From Onchocerca volvulus (taxonomy: Eukaryota; Nematoda; Chromadorea; Rhabditida; Onchocercidae): DNA of 64,000 nt. The stretch is from the NCBI GenBank assembly GCA_000499405.2, contig HG738137.1:5146001-5210000 (forward strand). Reading direction: 5' to 3'. The notes beneath the pieces are model-generated. The model did not search any database. It was not told where the DNA came from and worked only from the letters and a program-made list of their open reading frames with translations. Position numbers and translations under genes: made by a program. Positions 50,299-60,944 of the stretch are shown in pieces (within the stretch, counting starts at the first letter, position 1; each line of letters opens with the position of its first letter).

Positions 50299-53200
50299 TC
50301 ACAACGTCGATGTAGATGCTTCCTGAACTATTTTTTCATCTGACAAAGTATTATCAGTTGTTTCTTTTGCAAGAGCTTTCGCGAATGCTTCTTTCACCCT
50401 CGCTTCATCATTCTGTAAATTTTTGAAAATGCATTAAATAAGCACTAGACTTCTTTTTTCCAGACTTGAGTCATAAGGAATCGAATGATAAATCATACTA
50501 AATTAGTAAAAAAATTAAAGGCTGAGATGAATAAACAAATGAAATTTGAAAAATGACTTAAATTGTAGAAAAACCATTAAAGAAGTGCAAAACATAAAAG
50601 TTAAATGTTAACAGTAATAAAAAGATTACCAAGAATGAAGTTTTTCTCAAAAAAAAAATATTTATGTGATATACCTCAGCTATCAAACCATGTTGCACTA
50701 ATTCGGCTGCTAATATACTTGGGGTATCACTATCAGTTATTTTGGCTGTCAACTGCCGATTCATCATATCATCTAATTGAACAATTAATGTTATTAGTGA
50801 CCCTGTAAAGTGTTTTTGATGCTTATTATGCAATGACAGGCAATATAACGCAAATATATAGCAGTAAAGAACAGGATTTCTCGATTATGGCGATATTTGA
50901 ATTTAAATTATAACTGAGTTTAAATCATACAGTAAAAGTGAAATTCAAATTCTGAGTACTAATCAGTCAGTACTTTTCTGTCATAAATTTGTGGTTACCG
51001 TTAAGTGTGACTGTGCATTTGATGATTGACCTGTCTTCTTTATATTCCAGCGGTGAATCCGCTGGAGGAGAGGGTGTAGGCTCCGGTTTATCACCATCTG
51101 ATCCGCGATCTTCTAAAAATTTTTGTAAACAAACTTTTAGTTTGAAGAAGCTAACATTAGTAATCATTTACTTTAGAACATTATGACTTAATTGAAGAGA
51201 TGAGAAATCAAATTATATTTAGAAAAAAAAAAAAAAAAAAATTATCAAGCACCATATTGCAGCTCGCCAATTATGGCGGATGAAGATGTCGAAGCCATCA
51301 TTCTCTGATGATGAGTAAGAGGAGTAAATGCTATGAGTGGATATATTCCATTACTGACATCCTCCAAAAATTTCTCCAGATCTACCTGAAATCAGTCGTC
51401 TGTTATTAAAACTCTATGGACAGAAACATAATCCTACACCTAGTTAACGATGATAATGTCACCTATAAAATTATTTCATTCACTAAACTGTTCTCAATGG
51501 TCCAAACCTGAGATCATAATCAATACATAATTAGCAGTCTTTCCAGCACGACAAAAAGTATATTAGATAAATATTTTAATCAGTAAAGAATACCTGAAAA
51601 GAAGGGGCTTGGTTATAGGCCATTTCACGAAATCCCGATGTTGCTGCAATGCGATTCGGATCCCCTACATGTAGATCAACTTCGTTTAAACTATCATTCA
51701 ATTTCGATGAAACAATACAATGAGCAGCCAGTAATTTTAAAGAATGCACCTGAATCAAATAATCAAGATCAGTGATTTAAAAGTTTTTTCCTATAAATCC
51801 TTGTTAACCGTTTTGATCAGAACTAATGTTCCACTGACCTAAACAACTCATCAGATACTGATTTCACAGGTTACAATCAGAAGCGTATTTCATGCTCAGT
51901 GTTATTACTTCCATTTAAACCACTGAAAAAGAAAACATAAGAAGCGAATGTAACAACTACCTCAAGCAGAATAGTATGGCACAATAAATCGCGAGCAGTA
52001 GGCCTTTTAGATGGGTCCTGGTTCAAACAGCTCTCAATGAAATCCTGCAAACAATCTTAACTCAAGGATAATCAGCAAAAATTAAACAGGATTACCCTTT
52101 ATACAATATTTTTTTTCACCAACAAATATTTTTACAATACTTAGGAATCTGTTAAAACCCACGCAGCAAGTATTCTATAAATATGAAACGCAGTTCTTGA
52201 TATTAATATATATAAATTAATATGGTTAAAGAACATTTAAACTGAAAGTATTATTAATGATTTAAATTTTTTACTTTTTGCATAGGATCATCCAGTGATT
52301 CTAGCCCTCTTCTAACCATCTCTTCTGAAACAATGCTTGTTTCAGTACCATTTGAAGAGCCGCATAAACCCATCGGTAAAGCCATCTGAAATCACTGAAA
52401 TTTGCAGACAATTCAGAACTACATGCTACAGAAAGTACAAATCTGGAACTCAAGGCGAATAACCCAGCGCCCAGTTCAAGCCTTTTTGTGGTCAGAACTT
52501 ACACTGCTCAATACTTAAGCTCATATTCGAGATTAAACTTGCCTCTAGCGCACATATTCCAAAGGAATAGATGTCAGCTGGCGGAGCTACAGCATTACAA
52601 TCTGGAATCAAACTATTAAAAATCAAAAAAAAAAAAAATCAGGAGTAATCAAAACTGCAAACGACGCTTTTGGTAGAGGAAATGGTATCCTGAAAAAACA
52701 AAAATTTATTCCACAGACCCCAAAGAGAAAGAATTAAAAATAAGAGATCCCAACTTTTATCAATGTGGCCACAACGAAAATTGCAATCTTGATTACAATT
52801 TCCCTAACAATACAATCTCCATATGATAAGCTTACGTTCATATTCAGGCGCAATGTAATGCATATTCCTGATATTCTCTTGAAATGTCTTCACATGATGT
52901 TGAATTGCAGCTGGAGCAACTAAAATATATATATGTAGGTTTCATCCATATTTTAGGATAGCATCTTCCATAAGATATTAAAACTTTGCCGTATCATATT
53001 CCATTTATATAAAATATTCATTTACTGAACGGAAAAAAACCCAATTCCATTACAATAACCATTTCGGTTCATTCGTATGTCAAAGTCAAGCAGAAAAATG
53101 GTACCAAAAATTAAAATAAATAGAGTATCTCACCACAACCTATCTTGATCAAACCATTATGCTGAATAAACATCGTATTGCAGGTAAGATTTGCGTGGAC

Positions 53201-53306
53201 AACTGGAGGATTACATGAATGCAAATAATTCAACGCAGAAAGAATTTGCGTTATCCATTTCTTCCAGGCCTAAAAACGAATCATTCGGAAAAAATATCAA
53301 AGTATT

Positions 53307-53342
<36 letters not shown>

Positions 53343-55353
53343 AAAAAGAGAAAAAGGGAAATTATAAAAAAGAAAGATCCAAAAAAGTGGAAAGTGAAAG
53401 AGAAATAATACATAATCGAATTAGAAAAGTGTCAACATTATTCCTTTCCAATTAAAGAGCATGATATTAAACAAATTGACCTTCAAATTCAAAGCAGCTC
53501 CAGATTTGCGAGTACGCTGTAAGAATCGTGCCAATGAACCAGATGACATATACTCCGTTATGAATATTATCTGAAATAACACGAATAAAATTTATCAAAT
53601 TTCATAAATTTCAAGATCTAACTTATGAACTTGAAAGCCAACCGAGCTTGGACGTGATCACATAGAAAGATATCCTGCAATAGTCTGATCTAAAATGGTG
53701 CTATCATTAGCACAATGCACTATTATTAAAAGAACAATGTGAATAAGAAAAAGATCAGAAGTACATTTATCCATTTCTACCAACTCTCCATAGTGGTTAC
53801 GAGCAATCTGTTAATTTGTAAATGTCTTGGACGTATTAACCCATGAAATATCATAAAGTCCCAAAGATAAATTCCAGGAATTTACACCTCGAAAGTCAAA
53901 ACACCTAAGCAATTCTTCATTTCCCAAATACTTGCATATATTTCCCGGAACAAAGAGATGAAAAAAGAAAACAACCAATAACTATCTATCTCAAATTTCA
54001 AATCTTGAGTTTAAGCAAAGTGAAAATTTTCAGATCTTCATGATATATCAAAAATTTGCATCTAAACGAACCCTTGGCTTGTCAGATTTCGAATCTGTCC
54101 AATACTTGTGGAATTTAACGAGATTCGTGTGCACAAGATGAGTCAGTTTGTCGAAAACTGCATTTATTTGTTCTTCTTGTGATCGGAAATTTTTGCGTTC
54201 TGAGAACAACACCTCGTTCCATACTACCTCATTACCTGTTTCATTGTCCATTGCCAGGTAAGCATAATCAATTCCAGGAACATTACGTTGTTTTACTTGC
54301 TCACGCCGTTTACTCCACCTTCTGCATGGACTTTCTTCTAAGACCTATAAAAATCAAGATAAAATTATGAAGTTAAAATTTCTTATTTTATTTATTTGCA
54401 GAAAACAAAATGAAAAAGTGCATAAGGAAACCAGTTTCTGCAATAAAAAAGAGCATAAACCCATGCCGCTAAATGTATTATAATGATTAATATAGATATC
54501 TTTCAAGATCACATTCAGGATCTTAAACAAAGAATTCAATATCAAGAGTAAAATAGGGATTAAAAAATCAAGATAAGGTTATCTGATGAGGTTAAAAGGA
54601 AAGAACAAAAAAGGAGGATGATATGGCGGTTTCACTGTAAAAAGCATTAAATTCGTCATTCCAAAAACAAACTTACTTCAGTAATGTTGAAATACAAATG
54701 AAAAATATCCAAGGACATGTTTATAGTCATGGATATACTATCCAGCAATAGTTGATCCACGTCAGTTGAAATAAGTTCAACGATGGATGATCAAGGATGG
54801 GCATGGTAAACTTGCCCATTCAACCCGTGCAGGAAGATACAGCAGTATTTATATAAGCCATCAATTCAAGTACCTTATTTCCTGCACAAATTCTAATTTT
54901 GGAATTTTTCGTGTGATTTCAGGATTCTATATGGGTATGATTTCAACTAATTAGATTTACAATTTGTAAATACTTGGAGTTATCCATACTCAGGAATTTT
55001 AAATGAAAGAATAATGAATGGCTAGCAGAAGATAACCTGATATTAAAGTCTGCTCACTTTCTTTATACAAACAAAGTAACAAAGCTGAAGCATTTCAAAA
55101 AGGAAATGAGCAGGAGCTTGCCAGAATTAATAAATTCTGCAAAAGTTAAGCTACAAAGTTACACTACCAATTCGCAATTACATAAGTTTCTTTTTTTTTT
55201 TTTTTTTTTACAAACCTCTTCAGCTCCTTCGCCTTCGGATTCACTGTCCTTGATATTATTGCCGCCTTTTATATCACGACCAAGTTTCACTGCCGTATTA
55301 GATGTATGTGAAGTGGTGGTGGAACCGATATTTACTGAAGTCGCAGAATCCAT
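50299..55353 (-). CDS. nrbp-1: NRBP homologue (nuclear receptor binding protein), pseudokinase
   Basis: Thirteen exons (minus): 55353-55216, 54344-54072, 53570-53481, 53269-53134, 52919-52836, 52601-52543, 52385-52275, 52044-51961, 51749-51594, 51385-51253, 51112-50999, 50802-50675, 50412-50299; 539 aa versus 535 for human NRBP1. Strong family blocks: LEESPCRRW, RNVPGIDYAYLAMD, VWNEVLFSERKN, LVKFHKYW, ITEYMSSGSL, ADIYSFGICALE and SLKLLAAHCIV. The kinase fold is catalytically dead: WNEV replaces the VAIK lysine motif, HAN (residues 192-194) replaces HRD, and IGC replaces DFG. The C-terminal MLF1/Elongin-type region ends with LAAELVQHGLIAE and an acidic tail. Known roles: ER-Golgi trafficking and Rac/Elongin-linked substrate recruitment. 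Intron 6 (52542-52386) begins with GC after CTAGAG, a GC-AG intron required by phase and homology. An in-frame frame extends 72 codons upstream of the chosen ATG. Confidence 0.97.
53308..53340. repeat. Poly-A tract (33 nt) in an NRBP intron
   Basis: An uninterrupted run of A within the intron between 53269 and 53481, followed by A/G-rich sequence. On the transcribed strand this is poly-T, close to neither splice site. Confidence 0.9.
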
Positions 55354-55853
55354 GCTAACGAGAGCAGTAAGTAAAGAACAGTCGCAATTACAAATGCTCA
55401 GGTTTTCTATTCCACTCCTTGCTTCTTTTCGAAAACGTATTGCTGCAGCACCACAGTAAAGAGCTGTTGATGTTAATGCTGCTATGCAGCTTCCAGTACA
55501 AGAAACTGCTGAGCAGTTATCAAGACTGAGCCGATCATACGGCTTTAGCAATATATAAGGGTGGCTCAACTTGACTGCTTCAATGATTTAGAAGTTTCAG
55601 CGACGGCACGATTTTGTCAGTTGAAATGCTGAGCACAAGTGCTCCAAGCGAAGACAAAACCAAATCAGAAATCAGATGTGAAACTTGTAACGACTCAGCT
55701 CTTCTAATGTTTTTCCTGCTGTCGCAAAGAGTCTAGGTCAACTGCTTAACAACAGATCAAAGAATACGTCCAAATGCGTCAACTTCTCACCGAAGTTTAT
55801 TTTCCAAATGAGCTTACAATTGATGCCAATCCTGAAAAAAGCAATTTCATGAA

Positions 55854-55913
55854 TTCCGTCGGTAGTAACACTATTGTCCAGCGTTCCGTCGGTAGTAACA
55901 CTATTGTCCAGCG
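55854..55913. repeat. Two-copy 30-bp tandem duplication
   Basis: The unit starting TTCCGTCGGTAGTAACACTA is present at 55854 and again at 55884, identical over 30 bp. It gives an in-frame peptide repeat (LDNSVTTDGT) in a minus frame that is probably not coding. Confidence 0.9.
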
Positions 55914-58900
55914 TGAGCGCAAAAAACCAAATACTTTGTGTAAAATATGACCCGTCGAACATACCATCACAATCATAATGCAATCATAGTTGCACAAACA
56001 ATACAGCCCATTAATGATTAAAAAGTGCTATTCAGAGCAGAAATAGAATAGTAACAAAATCTTTATTAATCTAAAGGAACATACCGTAAATGATGACATG
56101 GCTTGTCGACATCTCTTGGTTTTCTATGAAATAAAAAAGACAGGAGAAAATGCCACTATTATTTTTTACTAAAACCAATAAAAATTGCAGCAGAAGACAT
56201 AATTCTACTCCACAGAATAAAAAATCTTAAATCGTTTCAATTCAATTATACATCTTTATATAATTAAATATGGAGCAGATCTAAATCTATCATGAAAATC
56301 CTAATCTGATTTATTTTTGAGCGTTGACATCACAAATTCCAAAACTAAGGGATATATTTTACAAATACAGCATTAAATAAACCGTTCACAATGAATACAA
56401 AAGCAGTAAATAAGAATAGTGACGAACAGATGCGGTCAGATCAATTTTTCAATGATCCATCCAATTATGACTCATTCACTACTAAATAGTGAATTCGCAC
56501 TACTCCACAATCAGTTATCTTCATCATACTTCAATTGCTGGCTGTCTATTCGTCTCATGCCATTTAGATAGCTATCAACGTAATCTGAGTATTTTTATAA
56601 ATGCATGGAATTTCAACAACACTAATAACGCAGAGGCACCTGACAGCCTTGAACAGTAATTGATCCCTAGATCAGTACCTGGCAATATAAATGAAACTCT
56701 TATTTGGCATGCAATCATATTACGCTGATGTCGAGGTTGTAATCTCGGAGAAATGGTAAGAGAAGAGAAACCTCCTAAAATTCAACAAGCGTCTCTACAA
56801 TGACACATTGCTCTAATCTCTTTTTTCATAGGCTAATGAAACAAACAGCATTCATATGAACAGTCTCACGATGTATGCAGAAAATAAAAACAGGAGACGA
56901 ATGCACAAAAAAATCTCAAATTTTCCTTACATTATATATTAGTCCGTGAATGAGAAGTCGCTATAGACAACAAACTGAAAGAAATCGTATTTAGCAGGAA
57001 ATTAACAAAGTCCTTGCTGCATTTATGACAAGATTTACAAAAATATGGGCATTTCATACAAAGAATGTCTGAGCGAAAATGCAAAATGCAGAAAAGTACG
57101 GTTGCTGCTGGCTTTTCACAAAAAACTGGGACGCACAGCGTTAAAAACTACATATATCGCAGAGCAAATGCATTTGTAAAACTCTGGAATTGACTACACT
57201 TCACGACCCCTTCCCTACAGGTATGCAGAATATTTCCTCTGTAATCAATCACCTAGCTCTTGTTGCTGACCACGGGGATCCCTCCTCATCGATGGATTCC
57301 TCGTCTATACTGATAAATCACAGTAGAGGTGATAAATGTCTGCGTCAATGATTATGTGATATTCTCATCATTCAACACTAACATCATCTCATACATCAAC
57401 CTAATAATGCTAATGCAAGCGTTAAGTTGCTACGCGCATGCATGCAACATTGTTGCGGAATGGACTAATGAGAACGAATCGATATCAGCAGCTTATATCT
57501 AATACACAATATGAAGAAGTCATCAAAAAATAGCTGATCATTTACAGCTCACTGATTACAGAGGAAACTAAAGCTATTGGACGGAGTTCTATTATATTCA
57601 AGGGTTGGAAAACGGCTGTTTCCGGAAGCTATTTTCTTTTTTCTTGTCAAGCTCATTCATCCAGATATGTAACGCGAAACCTTCGTATCTTATCTTTTAT
57701 ATATATGGTTTGCTTAGAACATCCACAAAGAAAATGAATTCATCACTCGAATCTTTCTATGGATCTTCGGAATCTTTTCATGCTTTGTTTTATTGCATAC
57801 TGTTCAATCCTTCTTTCTGTGAACGTTCATATGACAAGAGCTGAGTGATCAAGGAATTCAGGACAATGTAGAAAGACATAATCCCACCCAGAATATGATG
57901 CATGATGAGTTAATGCCTTCGGAAAAATCTAGGTAAATTCTTCCACTTCAGTTAATCAAACTGTAAGATACATATACACTTCATTTGCTTGCCAGAAAGT
58001 AGAAAGTACTAATGACCTTACTCAGATGATTTGGAAAACTACAACCAATTCCTGGTCACATTCAACGATAAACATTCAATTCGGCAGATATTCCGAATCT
58101 TTAACCTTGTCTTAATAAAAACAAATCCAAGCCAGAAGTTCTAAGTTAAGGGATACCACAAAGATATTCCCAAAACACATAAGTGAAATTTCCGGAATCT
58201 TAAATCGCTTCAACAGCAATTTAAGGAGAACAAAATATTCAGCAGAGAAAGAAGAGAATTATTTCTCCCGCCCTCTACCTATAAAAACCAAAAAAAAAAG
58301 CGAGGAGAGTGAAGTGATAGTAGTGAAATGGACCGAAATCGGGAAGGGAAGTGAGCCATGCAAGAGACAAGTCTGCAAATGCTGTTCCAAGTCTTTCATC
58401 GATGCAGCACAGGTCAAAGGTACCAAAGGAAGGGTTTTGCAGCCAGAGGGTGCAGTTCTGCAAGGGGTGCTGCTATCGCCACAGCAAAATTACAAACTAT
58501 CGAAAAGACCGATCCTTCGTTTACATTGACATGGCTGTGTTCTACAAGGAAACATGTGATCAATGCTATTCGCTCATCCTTCACTTGATAATTAATCGAT
58601 AAAACAATCAATCAATGTTCCAGTTTTAGGAAATATTAGAAATATAGCAAACACTGAAAGTAAGATGACTATAAAAAATGACGTGATGAATATCTCTCGC
58701 AGGTGACAAACTAAAACGGCCGGATGGACCGATGACCCAGGTGAAGCGAATGGAGCAGAGACACTGCACTATCGGATGGATGGATGATTGGATGACCCAC
58801 GGACTGACCTCATTCAAATATACCCACTTAACCTTGCCACTCATAAATCTTTCCTCTCCCTCCCATACATAGAGGCTGTCGCGGCACGACACTTCCGCTA

Positions 58901-58920
58901 TGCCGATCAATACACGCCCA

Positions 58921-58973
58921 CCCCACACCCACAGATGCACACATACACACACACACGCACACACGCATGCACA
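58921..58973. repeat. (CA)n-rich microsatellite
   Basis: Imperfect CACA/CACACG repeats of about 50 bp in a locally GC-richer segment. Confidence 0.85.
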
Positions 58974-59776
58974 GATGTCACAATCAGGCATCCGCTGTCT
59001 AGACGTTCTCTTCGGTTTGCAATATGAAGACTATTGGCGAAGAGCCAACTTGTTGCCTTGAGTTTCACAATTCATAATGCAGCAGTGCAGTTTGCAAGTG
59101 GAAAAGGGACCTTCTGCAGAGTGGGCTAGGCGTACTGTGGAGAGAAGGTCAAAGATTAGGAGAGAAGTTGAGAGGTTACAGTGTCGCTGTGCAATATAAT
59201 GATGGTTTGATAAGGAAGGGTTAATATTTTGATTAACCATATACTACCAATGTTGTGCGCATAAATTTGACTTGGCAGTACTTTTTTGAAGGCTTATTGA
59301 TTTGTACGCTTTAATATAGTAATGCATCCGCCACTCTCTTAAATGCATTATTCAGAGCGTCGTACTGATTGATTTCCAGTTTTTTTCGTCCACGTGAACA
59401 ATCAATGCTGGGAGGATTTTCATCGACCTATCCATTTCCGATTTTCAGCGTTTATTTCATTTATCTGTTTCTAACTCTGTAGCTTATTCTCCCGATTCTT
59501 CCACCGTTGCAGATGAGCTTATATGGAACATCTCATATTGCTCGCTAAGTATGACAAGTTGTCGAGAAAGATATACTTGAATTATTATCCATTTAAGACA
59601 TTCTTTCTTTTTTTATCACATCCCAGCAAGCTACAGTTATTTTCCGACTGCTTATATATTCTATTCGCAAAAGATTCCAACGCATATCACGCTGTCCGCT
59701 CTCTTCATTTTTAGTGAAAACTAAAGCAACTCAAAGCAAGTAATGGAGCCATCAATTATCACAGCACGAAAATCTT

Positions 59777-59860
59777 TTATATTCAGAAAAAGAAAAAAAA
59801 AAAAAAAACAAACATTAATTTGCTTGTTAATGTTTGTTTTTTCTCCCCGTTGAATATAAA
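59777..59860. repeat. Inverted repeat, 16-bp perfect inner arms
   Basis: AAAAAACAAACATTAA (59803-59818) pairs exactly with 59827-59842. Outer TTTATATTCA at 59777 pairs with TGAATATAAA near 59851. MITE-like remnant or hairpin. Confidence 0.8.
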
Positions 59861-60887
59861 GGGATTTTTCCAGCCGTGATATTTGATGACTCCACTGCCT
59901 GTTTCGCAATTCTGACCTTCAAGTATTTACGAAGAGATTCTTGAGCATTAAAATGCAAACGATAGCAACAAAATAAGATATCCCGAAAAGTCCTATGCGA
60001 AGTACTTTACAATCTCGCCTCAGGATGTTATGAGATCTCGAGTTCCTATCAAAATTTCACGAGAACAAGCTTTTCGTCACTGTCAATTTCATATGTTAAG
60101 TTTGCAATATTTTGATAAGAACCGAAAAAGATCAAAAATAATAATTCACACTGTTAAATATCAATTGAGATGGAATTTAGAAACTGATTACGTAATACGT
60201 ATAACTCAATATTAGCCATATACTGATGGATATTAAGCCAATAAGCCAAACATTTAGTTATTCCGAAAACAATAGTTTCGGCAAGCAATGACAGCAAATT
60301 CAAGATCTCGCAAACATATGCACATCTGAACTAAACTCAACCATATACATTCTTGAAATTACATTTATATTATGGAATACGGTAAATGGATTCTATTACA
60401 CAGACAGCGAAAGACAAAAGGCTATCAAGTTACATTAGAAGTCAGAAAGTTCTAACTAATGGCACTGCTTACTTTTCCATTATCCTCAGCAAATTTCATA
60501 AACAAGACGACTTCGAAATACACTCGCAAAGACGTTACATTTCATGGACCTCAAAATAGAACCACATTATAATCGTAATAGAGTAAACATGCTCCGTAAT
60601 ATTTAAACATTAAATATATATTAATTTCGCATAGTAACCTTAATGAATTGAGTTCAAATTTACATAACTATTCATAAATAAATACTAAGATAGGATAGTG
60701 CACAGCAGTGTTATAAAAATACAATCACTTAATTAATTCACTATAAGCTGCAACACACATGTCCAAACTAAGGGGCTAGCTTAATGGAGTATTGTTTTCC
60801 ATTTGCTAGATATTATACGGAAATTAATTTTATAACACTGTTAATTTTATAATATATTGGGATGAGAACGAACTTTGAGAAATCATT

Positions 60888-60893
60888 TTTATT
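60888..60893 (-). terminator. AATAAA polyadenylation signal of the ferrochelatase-like gene
   Basis: Canonical hexamer on the minus strand, about 52 nt beyond the stop codon at 60945. Confidence 0.6.
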
Positions 60894-60944
60894 TTAATAT
60901 TTTGATATTTCAAATTGAAATTTGCTGTCTTTTTTGTTGCTGAA

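Larger units (their letters stand above)
55354..60944. other. Intergenic, upstream of NRBP and downstream of the ferrochelatase-like gene
   Basis: 5.6 kb. Contains the 30-bp duplication, a less AT-rich stretch at about 58.3-59.2 kb with a CA repeat and several overlapping short frames on both strands, and a long inverted repeat at 59.78-59.86 kb. No domain-bearing frame was found. Confidence 0.5.

Noticed and set aside
55354..55569. Longer NRBP start at an upstream in-frame ATG (72 extra residues)
   Set aside because: The ATG at 55353 gives the family length (539 vs 535 aa) and an N-terminus like that of human NRBP1; the extension has no homology I recognise.
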